In this document: positions 27,881-38,003 of the stretch, piece by piece
How the letters are laid out: each line of letters starts with the position of its first letter
Position numbering within the stretch: position 1 is the stretch's first letter
Source: Muribacter muris
Lineage (GTDB): Bacteria > Pseudomonadota > Gammaproteobacteria > Enterobacterales > Pasteurellaceae
Direction of reading: 5' to 3'
NCBI RefSeq assembly: GCF_001038205.1
Contig: NZ_JWIZ01000062.1
Span: 1-47,975 of the forward strand
DNA: 47,975 nt
Translations under genes and position numbers: made by a program
The notes under the pieces: model-generated
What the model was told of the DNA's origin: nothing
The model's database searches: none
What the model saw: the letters and a program-made list of their open reading frames with translations, nothing else

Positions 27881-28576
27881 TTAAAACCACCCGCAAATCA
27901 CCCATTTAAACAACAAAGGGGCAAGCAGGGACGATACCAATCCGCACAGCACTAGCGAAACAGACGCATAGCTCCCTGCTTTTACGCTATATTCCATTGA
28001 ACGAGCTGTGCCTAATGCGTGGGAGACTGCCCCCATACTCAACCCGACTGCACGGGCATTATGCACCTTTAGCCACTGTAATACGGCAATACCAAATGCC
28101 GAGCCGGTCAAACCCGATACAGTAACCGCTACCGCCCCGACCGCCGAATTACCGCCGATTTGATCGACAATCGAAACGGCAATCGCCGTTGTTACCGATT
28201 TAGGCAAAATCGCCATAATGATCTCTTGGCTTGCACCAAACAGTAATGCCAGCAATACCCCCGTCAACATCGAAAAAAGCGAGCCGGCTAACACCACGAT
28301 TGTAATGACACGCCAATGCTTGCGAATTTGCGGTAATTGCTCATAAAACGGTACGGCAAGCGCGACAACCGACACACCTAATAGCTGATTGATCGGAAAA
28401 TTACCTTGATAATAATCGCCAAAGGGAATATGACATAATACCAATATCGCCGCTAACAATAATAGCGATAAAATGAAAGGGTTCAACACCGCAGATTTGA
28501 GTGTTTTACTTAGCTTCAACGCCACAATAAACACCGCAACCGTCAGTAATGAGTAAGCATAAATCGGCACATTCAT
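27881..28576 (-). CDS. lrgB: LrgB/CidB family membrane protein
   Basis: A 231-residue integral membrane protein with about seven helices, of the LrgB family. Conserved segments are PKSVTTAIAVSIVDQIGG near residues 125-142 and GAVSHALGTARSMEYS near 182-197, the family's hallmark. In Staphylococcus LrgAB opposes CidAB in murein hydrolase export and programmed lysis; in other bacteria LrgAB relatives act in pyruvate uptake or glycolate export. Its ATG overlaps the lrgA stop by four bases (ATGA). Confidence 0.92.
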   Translation of the reverse strand: MNVPIYAYSLLTVAVFIVALKLSKTLKSAVLNPFILSLLLLAAILVLCHIPFGDYYQGNFPINQLLGVSVVALAVPFYEQLPQIRKHWRVITIVVLAGSLFSMLTGVLLALLFGASQEIIMAILPKSVTTAIAVSIVDQIGGNSAVGAVAVTVSGLTGSAFGIAVLQWLKVHNARAVGLSMGAVSHALGTARSMEYSVKAGSYASVSLVLCGLVSSLLAPLLFKWVICGWF

Positions 28577-28965
28577 CGACGGCGCTCCCGTTTTACTGAA
28601 CGGCTAAACAGCCATTGAGAAAAGTAGCCAATAATAACTAAAGACAGCACAGCACTTAAAAAATTAGCCATCACTAACGCATTTAGATGCGCCAGTAACA
28701 CCTCTGTTTGCTCAACAATCCCGGCACAAATCGGCAGAAAAAAGAGTGTCATATAACGTAACAAGGGGCGGGAAGCCGGTAACACCCAATTCAGCTTGAT
28801 AAAACCTAACGTCAATCCACCGAATAAAAGCAGCAATCCCCAAATACTTTCCGATATACCAATTGGTACTAGCCACGCCAGCCCTTTTCCTAAATAAAGC
28901 ATTAAACATAAAATCCCAAGTGCGACGCAAAAGCGTAACAGCTTGCCTAATATTATCCGTAACAT
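28573..28965 (-). CDS. lrgA: LrgA/CidA family holin-like membrane protein
   Basis: A 130-residue membrane protein with four helices, partner of LrgB. PIGISESIWGLLLLFGGLTLG near residues 36-56 matches the family's conserved PxSVxGxxLL-type segment, and LFFLPICAGIVEQ near 74-86 the conserved FVPAGVG-like site. It may form a pore or regulate LrgB. An 84-base gap with a USS separates it from the upstream yoaA gene, which reads in the same direction. Confidence 0.88.
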   Translation of the reverse strand: MLRIILGKLLRFCVALGILCLMLYLGKGLAWLVPIGISESIWGLLLLFGGLTLGFIKLNWVLPASRPLLRYMTLFFLPICAGIVEQTEVLLAHLNALVMANFLSAVLSLVIIGYFSQWLFSRSVKRERRR

Positions 28966-29029
28966 ACCGCCATTATCCTTTAAACAATACTAACAAAGGC
29001 GGTATTTTGCAAAAAATATGCCGTAACCG

Positions 29030-29038
29030 ACCGCTTGT
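29030..29038 (-). repeat. DNA uptake signal sequence touching the yoaA stop codon
   Basis: Exact minus-strand ACAAGCGGT sharing one base with the yoaA TAA stop, followed by TCGGTTACGGCATATTTTTTGC-type extension (T-rich then TTGC). Confidence 0.85.
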
Positions 29039-30963
29039 TAGCTACCCTGTGCTTTTAAAAAGCCAATTACTTTCCCCAAATCCCGTGTGCGTTGGGAGGG
29101 CGGCAGGCTTTTCAGGAAAGTCGCCCCATATTGCCGCATCACCAATCGGGCATCACAGATAATCACCGCCCCTCTGTCCGTTACATCACGGATAAGCCGT
29201 CCCACACCTTGTTTAAGCGTAATGACCGCTTCGGGAATTTGAATATCGTTAAAGGGATCGCCCCCTTGCAAGCGACAATCTTCCATTCTTGCTTTGAGTA
29301 ACGGTTCGTCTGGTGCGGTAAAGGGCAGTTTATCAATAATCACCAATGAGAGTGCATCGCCCCTCACATCAATCCCTTCCCAAAAACTTTGAGTAGCAAC
29401 CAACACACTGTTCGGCTCGGCGACAAATTTTTCCAGCAGGCGACTTTTACTGGTTTCCCCTTGTAGCAATACGCTTAAATCGCTGTGTTCCCGCAGAAAA
29501 TCGGCCAGCCCCCGCATCATAAAATAAGAGGTACAGAGCAAAAAGCAACGCCCCTTATTTGCCTCAATCACAGGTTTGAGTAACTGCCCCAACGCCGTGA
29601 GCGTGTGGGCTTTATTGCTATCGGGCAGGTAACGAGGCACACACAATAGAGACTGCTTCGCATAATCAAACGGGCTTTGCAGCACCATTTGCTCGGCATT
29701 CATAATCCCTAACCGTTGGCAGAAATGGTCGAACTTGCCGCCGACTTCCAAAGTGGCGGAAGTAAACACCCAACCGATTTTTTGTGTGTTAAGCTGCTCG
29801 CCGAATTTATCCGCCACCGTCAAAGGCGTAATGTGCAAGCCGAACGCCCGCCCGTTCGTTTCATACCAATAGCAATAACCTACCGTGGTAGTATCGCTGA
29901 GTTTTTTAAGCTTGACTTTGATTTCTGCCAAACGTTCGAAGATTTTATCTAAGGTTTCCGAACGCCCCAGCGATTTTTTCACCACATCGCTCAAAAATTC
30001 AAGGGTGTCATTCAGCTTATTCAGCCCCTCAACCACCGTGCGATTTTGCAATAATTCCCGTAAATTGCCCCGCTTGTTGCCCTCTCCAATCAATAAACGG
30101 AAATCCTGCACCACTTTTTGCAGATGATCCGCCGCTTTGCCAAGCTGGGCGAGATCTTTTAATTCCGAGCGATAAACAATCGTGCAATCCTTACATAAAT
30201 CAAACAGTTGGCGAGAGGTTAGGGACTGCCCGAAATATTGACTGGCGATGTCCGGTAACTGATGCGCTTCATCAAACACCACCAACTCCGCCTCCGGAAT
30301 CAACTCGCCAAACCCCGTTTCTTTAACCGCCATATCCGCACAAAACAGATGATGATTAACCACCACCACGTCCGCTTCCATTGCTCTACGACGTGCGTGA
30401 ACGATGTAGCACTCTTTATAGTTCGGGCAATCCGATCCAAGGCAGCTCTCAGTTGTCGAAACCAACTGCGGTAAAATCGGACTATCTTCGGCAAGGGCGA
30501 TACACTCGCTCAAATCACCCGTTTGGGTTGCCGCCTGCCATTTACGCACTTTGCCGAGATCCGATAGCACCGATTTATCGCCCAATACCCCCATTGCGAT
30601 CACCTGATCTAAACGCTCCAAGCACAAATAATTCGCCCGCCCTTTGAGCAAGGCAATTTTACCTTTATATTTCAAGGCTTTTTGGATTGTGGGCAAATCC
30701 CGCTTAAACAGTTGATCTTGCAAGTTTTTTGAACCGGTGGAAATGATCGTTTTTTTGCCGGACAACAACGCCGGCACAAGATAAGCAAAGGTTTTGCCCG
30801 TACCGGTGCCGGCTTCAATCACCGCACTGTTTGCCAATTTTACCGCTCTGCCGACCGCTTGCGCCATTTCCAACTGCGCCTCACGAGGCTTAAAGCCTTG
30901 AATATTCTGGCTTAATGTGCCGCTTTCACTAAAAGCGTTGTTGATTTTTTGAGTTAATGTCAT
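29038..30963 (-). CDS. yoaA: DinG-family helicase YoaA
   Basis: A 641-residue XPD/DinG-type superfamily 2 helicase, most like E. coli YoaA, which works with HolC in repair of stalled replication. Walker A AGTGTGKT lies at residues 51-58. Four cysteines fit the XPD-type 4Fe-4S cluster: C113 (NYLCLER), C174, C179 and C185 (SCLGSDCPNYKEC). The DEAH box is at 231-234. Helicase motifs continue as VATQSFWEGIDV and GVGRLIRDVTDRGAVII near the C terminus. The chosen ATG at 30963 aligns with the family start; the frame is open 25 codons further upstream. Confidence 0.93.
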   Translation of the reverse strand: MTLTQKINNAFSESGTLSQNIQGFKPREAQLEMAQAVGRAVKLANSAVIEAGTGTGKTFAYLVPALLSGKKTIISTGSKNLQDQLFKRDLPTIQKALKYKGKIALLKGRANYLCLERLDQVIAMGVLGDKSVLSDLGKVRKWQAATQTGDLSECIALAEDSPILPQLVSTTESCLGSDCPNYKECYIVHARRRAMEADVVVVNHHLFCADMAVKETGFGELIPEAELVVFDEAHQLPDIASQYFGQSLTSRQLFDLCKDCTIVYRSELKDLAQLGKAADHLQKVVQDFRLLIGEGNKRGNLRELLQNRTVVEGLNKLNDTLEFLSDVVKKSLGRSETLDKIFERLAEIKVKLKKLSDTTTVGYCYWYETNGRAFGLHITPLTVADKFGEQLNTQKIGWVFTSATLEVGGKFDHFCQRLGIMNAEQMVLQSPFDYAKQSLLCVPRYLPDSNKAHTLTALGQLLKPVIEANKGRCFLLCTSYFMMRGLADFLREHSDLSVLLQGETSKSRLLEKFVAEPNSVLVATQSFWEGIDVRGDALSLVIIDKLPFTAPDEPLLKARMEDCRLQGGDPFNDIQIPEAVITLKQGVGRLIRDVTDRGAVIICDARLVMRQYGATFLKSLPPSQRTRDLGKVIGFLKAQGS

Positions 30964-31078
30964 CGCATTTTCGTACGTTGATTGAGGGAGAAAAGGTACG
31001 GATTTTAACAGAAAAAGCCTGTTTCTGCTAAACCTCAATAGTAGGTTGCAAGCGGTCGATTAGCTATCATTTTATGAC

Positions 31079-31102
31079 GGACGCCGGCGTAGCGTCCCTA
31101 CA
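31079..31102. repeat. Intergenic palindrome of the GTAGGGAC family
   Basis: GGACGC and GCGTCC arms around CGGCGTA, followed by CTACA. It shares the CCCTACATT flank with the element at 27-51. It lies between yoaA and the FkbM-like gene. Confidence 0.55.
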
Positions 31103-31152
31103 TTTTGAGTGCACTTTAAGTTGGTGCAATAACAGTGCAACTCTTTACAAAA

Positions 31153-31983
31153 TCAGTTGTAAGACAAGAGCGGGAGCGTATCCGGTAAGCTATCCGGATT
31201 TGCTAATAAAGACGTTGGTAAGGTCGGTGTTTGACTTTCGTGGAAACAAGCAAGATTGTAATCCAGCCCTGAAATTGTTTTCGGCTGCCCAAAATGGTTA
31301 TTTGGTTGATAACGGTCGGAGATAAACCAAAAACAGCGGTAGCCGAGTTGATTAAGGTAGCGAATTAAATCTTGGGATTTATGGAGATGCGCTTCAATAA
31401 AAATCACCGGTTTGTGCTTCTCAATCGTTTGAATAGCCCCTTTCAATACATTAAGATCAAAGCCTTCGGCATCAATTTTTAACAATGATAAATGAGGGAG
31501 TGTTTGAATTTCAGGGTGCTCGTCGATTTTTACAACCTGCACGCTTTCGTATGCAATATTACCTTGAAATGTACCTTCAGTATTAAAGCCTTTATCCAGT
31601 GAAAAACTGCCGTAATTCCACGCTGTTTCATAATCCGAAGAAGCAATTTGAATGACGCCTGCTTCGTCACTAACCCCTTGCTGATAAGTATAAACATTGG
31701 TTAATTGATTGATAGCTAAATTGCTGCATAGCACTTGAAAGATAATCCGCTGCGGTTCAAAACAAAACAGTTTGCCTTGGTGTGCCATTTTCGCTAGAGG
31801 GACGGCGTGCATACCGATATTTGCCCCGACCTCAATAATATTGCTTTGCGCTGAAAGAACTTGACGAAAAAATTGAACTTCAACTTCCGACCATTCACCA
31901 TAAGTGCGAGCGTAGCCGCTGATAAAATCGCCGTCAATCAGATTAAAATTACCCCATTTGAGCGTATAAATACGAGAACGCAT
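31153..31983 (-). CDS. FkbM family methyltransferase
   Basis: A 276-residue S-adenosylmethionine-dependent methyltransferase of the FkbM family. The cofactor-binding motif I is IIEVGANIGMHA at residues 49-60, the acidic loop FCFEPQR lies at 73-79, and the family signature LLKIDAEGFDLNVLKGA at 167-183. FkbM enzymes O-methylate sugars, antibiotics and other small molecules; the substrate here is unknown, but surface glycan is a reasonable guess. There is no signal peptide. It is the last gene of a minus-strand run after rarA, 81 bases downstream of the rarA stop. The C terminus (about 250-276) is low-complexity, rich in Ser, Thr, Leu and Pro. Confidence 0.85.
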   Translation of the reverse strand: MRSRIYTLKWGNFNLIDGDFISGYARTYGEWSEVEVQFFRQVLSAQSNIIEVGANIGMHAVPLAKMAHQGKLFCFEPQRIIFQVLCSNLAINQLTNVYTYQQGVSDEAGVIQIASSDYETAWNYGSFSLDKGFNTEGTFQGNIAYESVQVVKIDEHPEIQTLPHLSLLKIDAEGFDLNVLKGAIQTIEKHKPVIFIEAHLHKSQDLIRYLNQLGYRCFWFISDRYQPNNHFGQPKTISGLDYNLACFHESQTPTLPTSLLANPDSLPDTLPLLSYN

Positions 31984-32064
31984 AATTTTCCTTTTTAGGT
32001 TAATTGAACAAATTTTATTTTACTTCTGTTTTTTTTTGCTCAATTAAATTTTAAATCGGCGATT

Positions 32065-33402
32065 TTATTTATAGCGTTTTTGTTCACTAGTAGCATCTAA
32101 ATGTTTAAGCCAGTCGAGTTTTTCTCTGATCTGTTTTTCCATTCCTCTGTCTGTCGGGAAATAGAATTGGGTCTGTTTTAATTCAGGCGGGAAATAATTC
32201 TCACCGGCGGCGTAAGCGTAGGCTTCATCGTGCGCATAGCGGTAGCTTTCGCCAAAGCCGAGGGATTTCATCAATGCGGTCGGTGCATTGCGTAAATGAG
32301 GCGGTACATCATAATCTTTTGCTTCAGCAGCGAGCTGTTTGGCGGCATTAAAGGCGGTATACACGGCATTACTTTTCGGGGCAACAGCAAGGTAAATCAC
32401 CGCTTGCGCAATCGCTCTCTCGCCTTCGTAAGCGCCCACTCGGGTGTAGCAGTCCCACGCTGCCAACGCAATTTGCATTGCTCGGGGGTCGGCATTGCCA
32501 ATATCTTCGGAAGCAATCGCTAATAAGCGGCGGGCGACATACAGGGGATCGCCGCCGGCGGTCAAAATACGGGCATACCAATAGAGTGCGCCGTCCGGTG
32601 ATGATCCCCGCACCGATTTGTGCAGGGCGGACATCAGATCGTAAAAACGATCACCGCCTTTATCAAAACGGGCTTGGCGTTCCCCCAGCACTTCTACCAG
32701 CAGGTTTTTATCCAATAATTTGCCCTGTGGCAGTGCTTCCGCCATATCGCTCATCAATTCCAAGCAATTTAGCGCAAAGCGACCATCACCATTAACATAA
32801 TCCGCCAGCAGATCCAGTACATTATCTTGGATCACCATTTTCTCATTGCCCAGCCCCCGCTCTTTGTCTGTAAGGGCATTTTGCAAAATTTGGCGAATTT
32901 CGACCGCTTGCAGCGGTTTGAGAATGTAAATTCTCGCTCTGGAGAGCAAAGCGTTATTCAGTTCAAAGGAAGGGTTTTCGGTGGTTGCGCCAATAAACAC
33001 AATCGTGCCGTCTTCAATATGCGGCAAAAACGCATCTTGCTGGCTTTTGTTGAAACGATGTACCTCGTCCACAAACAGCAACGTTCGCCGTCCGGTTTGA
33101 CGGTGCAGTTTAGCTTGTTCAATCGCTTCTCGGATCTCTTTAATACCGCTAGTTACCGCAGACAGTTTAATCACTTCGGCATCAAGACTGCTCGCAATAA
33201 TCTCTGCCAAGGTGGTTTTACCCGTACCGGGCGGCCCCCAGAAAATCATTGAGTGGCTATACCCTGCTTCTATCGCACGGCGAAGCGGTTTGCCTTGTCC
33301 GAGTAAATGTCCCTGCCCGACATATTCCGTCAAATTGCGAGGGCGCATTCTGGCGGAAAGCGGGCGAAAATCGGCTGAAAAATCAAGGCTTAAACTGTTC
33401 AT
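32065..33402 (-). CDS. rarA: Replication-associated recombination protein RarA
   Basis: A 445-residue clamp-loader-like AAA+ ATPase (MgsA/WRNIP1 family) acting at stalled replication forks. Walker A GPPGTGKT is at residues 56-63, Walker B with the DExH-like [20 protein letters not shown] follows, and [19 protein letters not shown] near 137-155 holds sensor 1 and the arginine finger. The C-terminal part has the MgsA tetramerisation domain ([19 protein letters not shown]). Its ATG shares one base with the mreD stop (TAATG), which indicates translational coupling to a cell-shape operon. The frame is open 19 codons upstream inside mreD, but the family start is at 33402. Confidence 0.95.
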   Translation of the reverse strand: MNSLSLDFSADFRPLSARMRPRNLTEYVGQGHLLGQGKPLRRAIEAGYSHSMIFWGPPGTGKTTLAEIIASSLDAEVIKLSAVTSGIKEIREAIEQAKLHRQTGRRTLLFVDEVHRFNKSQQDAFLPHIEDGTIVFIGATTENPSFELNNALLSRARIYILKPLQAVEIRQILQNALTDKERGLGNEKMVIQDNVLDLLADYVNGDGRFALNCLELMSDMAEALPQGKLLDKNLLVEVLGERQARFDKGGDRFYDLMSALHKSVRGSSPDGALYWYARILTAGGDPLYVARRLLAIASEDIGNADPRAMQIALAAWDCYTRVGAYEGERAIAQAVIYLAVAPKSNAVYTAFNAAKQLAAEAKDYDVPPHLRNAPTALMKSLGFGESYRYAHDEAYAYAAGENYFPPELKQTQFYFPTDRGMEKQIREKLDWLKHLDATSEQKRYK

Positions 33403-33890
33403 TAGCGTAAGTGTAGCCCTCGGCGGATTTGTCGCATTAACAGGAAGATCCAAGGCCATAAAACGCCGCTAATGATCGCCCCCAATAGCTCTTGTTGGTT
33501 AAACACGGCACCGTGTAAAACCAGTTCGACAAAAAAGATCAAAAAACGGATCACGGCAATATAGGCAATCACTAGCACCCCTTGCAACCAGAGGGAAAGA
33601 TTACGCAAAATCAGGTGATATTTCGCCACAAAATAGATCGCAACCGACAAGACTAAAGCGTGAACGCCTAGAATGGAACCTAAAATCAGATCCCAAATAA
33701 TACCGGCAATAAATGCTGTCCCGACACTGATTTTATTCGGCAGTGCCAATGCCCAATAAATCAACACCAACACCACCCACGTTGGACGCAGCCCTTGAAA
33801 TCCCGCCGGCCACGGCATAATTTCCAACACAAACGCCACAATAAAAATCAGCACCAATACCAGAATTTGAAACAGTGCATTTTCTCTCAT
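33402..33890 (-). CDS. mreD: Rod shape-determining protein MreD
   Basis: A 162-residue inner membrane protein with five to six hydrophobic segments that joins MreB and MreC in the elongasome. The opening [19 protein letters not shown] (residues 10-28) and [17 protein letters not shown] (35-51) fit the MreD family, as does [14 protein letters not shown] near 66-79. Both its start and stop overlap neighbours by one base (TAATG), so mreC, mreD and rarA are translated as a coupled set. Confidence 0.93.
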   Translation of the reverse strand: MRENALFQILVLVLIFIVAFVLEIMPWPAGFQGLRPTWVVLVLIYWALALPNKISVGTAFIAGIIWDLILGSILGVHALVLSVAIYFVAKYHLILRNLSLWLQGVLVIAYIAVIRFLIFFVELVLHGAVFNQQELLGAIISGVLWPWIFLLMRQIRRGLHLR

Positions 33891-34945
33891 TATTCTGCCC
33901 CTTGATCTGTACTGTGGTTAATCTCGCTCTCTGTCTCCGGTGCAGTTGCCGGATTTTCAAGCAATTCTTCCGGTTCAAGCGGTTCGTTTTTCGGTTCTTC
34001 GTTATTACCGATTTTCATCTTTTTCGCATTTTTAAGCCGAGAGAGCGGGTGTAAATTTCGGCGGCGTTCTTCCACCACATCACGCACATCTTGCGGAGAA
34101 AGCCGCTGGGTTTTATGCATTTCTTCCGCTGTCGGCCACAATAGTAATAAATAACGCAGCCGTTCTAAAGATGCCAAGGGTCGAGCAATAGCTTTGGCAA
34201 AATGGTTTGAGCCGTCATTATGCACCATTTCGACCACGGCAACCGGATAGCCCTCCGGAAAACGTCCGCCTAAGCCGGAAGTAACCAAAATATCACCGGT
34301 TTTAATGTCCACCGTTCGAGGCAGATTATCTAAAATCAATTCATCATTATTGCCCGTGCCGTTAGCGATCGCCCGCACATCGTTGCGTAAAATTTGTACC
34401 GGCACGGCGTGAGTAACATCCGTCAGCAGTAATACTCGACTACTGGTTTCGCCGACAGAAATAATCTGCCCGACTACGCCCTTTTCATCAATAATCGGCT
34501 GCCCGACAAATGCGCCGTCTTTGCGACCTTGATTGACAATAATTTGTTGGCGGTAAGCGTCCATTTCGGCGGTTAATACTTCCGCCACTTTTTTATATTC
34601 GTCTTGACGTAGGGGGGAGCTAAGCAGCAAACGCAGGCGTTGGTTTTCTACCTTGAGCTGCTCAAGCAATAACAAATCGGCGTTTTTTTCCCGTAGCTGC
34701 TCTTTTAAGGCTTGGTTTTCAAGCTGTAATTTTTGGCTATCAATGAAGTTATTGCTAACGCTATCTAACACCGTGCGGGGCGTATTGGCAAAATAGTATA
34801 AACCGCTGACGGCGGTTTCAAGCATATTCCGCATTTGGATCATTGCATTGCTGCGACCGTCCAATAAAATAAAGGCGATAGAAATGCTCACCGCAAAGAA
34901 AAGTCTCACGCCAAGGGAGGGCGCTTTGGCAAAAATAGGCTTCAT
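33890..34945 (-). CDS. mreC: Cell shape-determining protein MreC
   Basis: A 351-residue periplasmic scaffold of the elongasome anchored by one N-terminal helix (about 13-30, LFFAVSISIAFILLDG). A coiled coil runs at about 68-110 (LENQALKEQLREKNADLLLLEQ), followed by the two beta-barrel MreC core domain, with GVVGQIISVGETSSRVLLLTD near 159-179 and TGDILVTSGLGGRFPEGYPVA near 222-242. The C-terminal tail from about 290 is charged and proline/glutamate-rich, longer than in E. coli-type MreC but common in Pasteurellaceae. It follows mreB by 157 bases. Confidence 0.95.
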   Translation of the reverse strand: MKPIFAKAPSLGVRLFFAVSISIAFILLDGRSNAMIQMRNMLETAVSGLYYFANTPRTVLDSVSNNFIDSQKLQLENQALKEQLREKNADLLLLEQLKVENQRLRLLLSSPLRQDEYKKVAEVLTAEMDAYRQQIIVNQGRKDGAFVGQPIIDEKGVVGQIISVGETSSRVLLLTDVTHAVPVQILRNDVRAIANGTGNNDELILDNLPRTVDIKTGDILVTSGLGGRFPEGYPVAVVEMVHNDGSNHFAKAIARPLASLERLRYLLLLWPTAEEMHKTQRLSPQDVRDVVEERRRNLHPLSRLKNAKKMKIGNNEEPKNEPLEPEELLENPATAPETESEINHSTDQGAE

Positions 34946-35005
34946 TGTGTCTTTCGCTGATGAATAGATGACAAAAATGCGTTTGCAAATCGCAACATAT
35001 AACTA

Positions 35006-35014
35006 ACCGCTTGT
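35006..35014 (-). repeat. DNA uptake signal sequence
   Basis: Exact minus-strand ACAAGCGGT between mreB and mreC. Confidence 0.85.
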
Positions 35015-35053
35015 GCATAGTGTAAGCATAAAACTGGGCTTACCGTTAAACAG

Positions 35054-35074
35054 AGGGACGCAATGCGTCCCTAC
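35054..35074. repeat. Intergenic palindrome of the GTAGGGAC family
   Basis: AGGGACGC and GCGTCCCT arms with a 3-base centre, followed by AC. It is the most symmetric copy; the right flank CCCTAC is shared with the copies at 27-51 and 31079-31102. Confidence 0.6.
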
Positions 35075-35102
35075 CAATTCACTAATTTATCGCAATATCC
35101 AA

Positions 35103-36282
<1,180 letters not shown>

Positions 36283-36460
36283 TAATTAATGTAATTTTTT
36301 ATCGGAATACTGGTTTGGACAGTACAATTCTGCAATTTATCCCTTTTAGATAATGGATTAGAAAAATTTTTCCCAATCACAAAAATAAATGGTACATTTA
36401 TGCCTGTTTTTTCACGAAAACAGTTTCACTATTTCATTTTAAAATCATACAGGAGTCTTT

Positions 36461-37993
36461 ATGCTTATTGGTGTACCAAGAGAGCTGCTGGACAATGAAA
36501 GTCGTGTGGCGGCAACGCCGAAGACCGTTCAGCAAATCCTCAAACTAGGCTTTAATGTGATCGTTGAACGCGATGCCGGATTTAAAGCCAGTTTTGAAGA
36601 TGCAGCCTTTGCTGAAGCCGGCGCAACGGTGGGGAATGCCACTGCCGTTTGGAATGCGGATATTATTTTTAAAATCAATGCCCCAACCGATGAAGAAATT
36701 GCCTTAATTAAAGAGGGTGCAACGCTCGTCAGCTTTATTTGGCCGGCACAAAATCCGGAGTTAATGGCAAAATTAGCCGCAAAAAAAATTAATGTATTGG
36801 CAATGGATGCCGTACCTCGCATCTCCCGTGCGCAATCTCTTGATGCACTCAGTTCAATGGCAAATATTGCCGGCTACCGTGCGGTAGTGGAAGCCGCCCA
36901 CGAATTTGGCAGCTTCTTTACCGGTCAAATTACCGCAGCAGGTAAAGTCCCGCCGGCAAAAGTATTGGTAATCGGCGCAGGTGTTGCCGGTTTGGCGGCA
37001 ATCGGTGCGGCAAATAGCCTTGGTGCGATCGTGAGAGCCTTCGACTCCCGTCCAGAAGTCAAAGAGCAAGTCGAAAGTATGGGCGCAAGTTTCCTTGAAA
37101 TTGATTTCAAAGAAGAAGGCGGCAGCGGCGACGGTTATGCTAAAGTGATGTCGGAAGAATTTAACCGCCGCGCCCTTGCTCTTTATGCCGAGCAAGCGAA
37201 AGAGGTTGATATTATTATCACTACCGCGTTAATTCCGGGCAAACCTGCGCCACGTTTGATTACCAAAGAGATGGTGGAGTCAATGAAACCGGGCAGTGTG
37301 ATTGTTGATTTAGCGGCAGCCACCGGCGGCAACTGCGAATTAACCCAAGCAGGTAAAGTGGTCGTTACCGACAATCAAGTCAAAGTCATCGGTTACACCG
37401 ATTTACCAAGTCGCTTACCAACCCAGTCTTCCCAGCTTTACGGCACAAACTTAGTCAATTTACTCAAACTGCTCTGCAAAGAGAAAGACGGTAATATCCA
37501 AATTGATTTTGACGATGTGGTATTGCGTGGCGTTACGGTCATCCGTGATGGTGAAATCACTTGGCCGGCACCGCCAATTCAAGTGTCCGCTCAACCACAG
37601 CAGAAAGCCGATGCCAAACCGGTTGCTAAAAAAGAAGAAAAACCGACTGATCCCCGTGTGAAATACGGTGCAATGGCATTAGCGGGAGTGGCTTTCCTTT
37701 GGATTGCTTCCGTTGCCCCTGCGGCGTTTTTATCGCACTTTACCGTGTTCGTACTGGCTTGTGTAGTCGGCTACTATGTGGTATGGAACGTGAGCCACGC
37801 CCTGCACACACCGTTAATGGCAGTAACCAATGCCATTTCGGGCATTATTATTGTCGGGGCATTACTGCAAATCGCTCAAGGCGGGTTCTTTATCAGTATC
37901 CTCGCATTTATTGCTATTTTAGTCGCAAGTATCAATATTTTCGGGGGCTTTAAAGTTACCCAACGTATGCTTGCAATGTTCAGAAAAGGTTAA
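36461..37993 (+). CDS. pntA: Proton-translocating transhydrogenase alpha subunit PntA
   Basis: A 510-residue subunit of the membrane nicotinamide nucleotide transhydrogenase, which moves hydride from NADH to NADP+ using the proton gradient. The soluble NAD(H)-binding domain I covers about 1-380, opening with [20 protein letters not shown]; the dinucleotide fold is [21 protein letters not shown] near 168-188, and the mobile loop [10 protein letters not shown] near 312. A charged linker ([10 protein letters not shown]) leads to four helices at about 405-505. AGGAGTC precedes the ATG. pntB follows after 10 bases. Confidence 0.97.
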   Translation: MLIGVPRELLDNESRVAATPKTVQQILKLGFNVIVERDAGFKASFEDAAFAEAGATVGNATAVWNADIIFKINAPTDEEIALIKEGATLVSFIWPAQNPELMAKLAAKKINVLAMDAVPRISRAQSLDALSSMANIAGYRAVVEAAHEFGSFFTGQITAAGKVPPAKVLVIGAGVAGLAAIGAANSLGAIVRAFDSRPEVKEQVESMGASFLEIDFKEEGGSGDGYAKVMSEEFNRRALALYAEQAKEVDIIITTALIPGKPAPRLITKEMVESMKPGSVIVDLAAATGGNCELTQAGKVVVTDNQVKVIGYTDLPSRLPTQSSQLYGTNLVNLLKLLCKEKDGNIQIDFDDVVLRGVTVIRDGEITWPAPPIQVSAQPQQKADAKPVAKKEEKPTDPRVKYGAMALAGVAFLWIASVAPAAFLSHFTVFVLACVVGYYVVWNVSHALHTPLMAVTNAISGIIIVGALLQIAQGGFFISILAFIAILVASINIFGGFKVTQRMLAMFRKG

Positions 37994-38003
37994 GGAGAAA
38001 GCA

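Larger units (their letters stand above)
34946..35102. other. mreB-mreC spacer with USS and palindrome
   Basis: A 157-base gap holding a USS (35006-35014, minus) and a GTAGGGAC-family palindrome (35054-35074). In many relatives the gap is shorter, so these insertions may separate the expression of mreB from mreCD. Confidence 0.5.

Noticed and set aside
27881-28965. lrgAB as a lysis or programmed-death system tied to yoaA
   Set aside because: Adjacency to yoaA is separated by a gap and a USS, and LrgAB relatives are often simple metabolite carriers; nothing in the sequence supports a lysis role here.
37971-38003. Extended N terminus of pntB
   Set aside because: The extra 11 residues overlap pntA and lack homology; the ATG at 38004 has AAGGAGAAAG in front.
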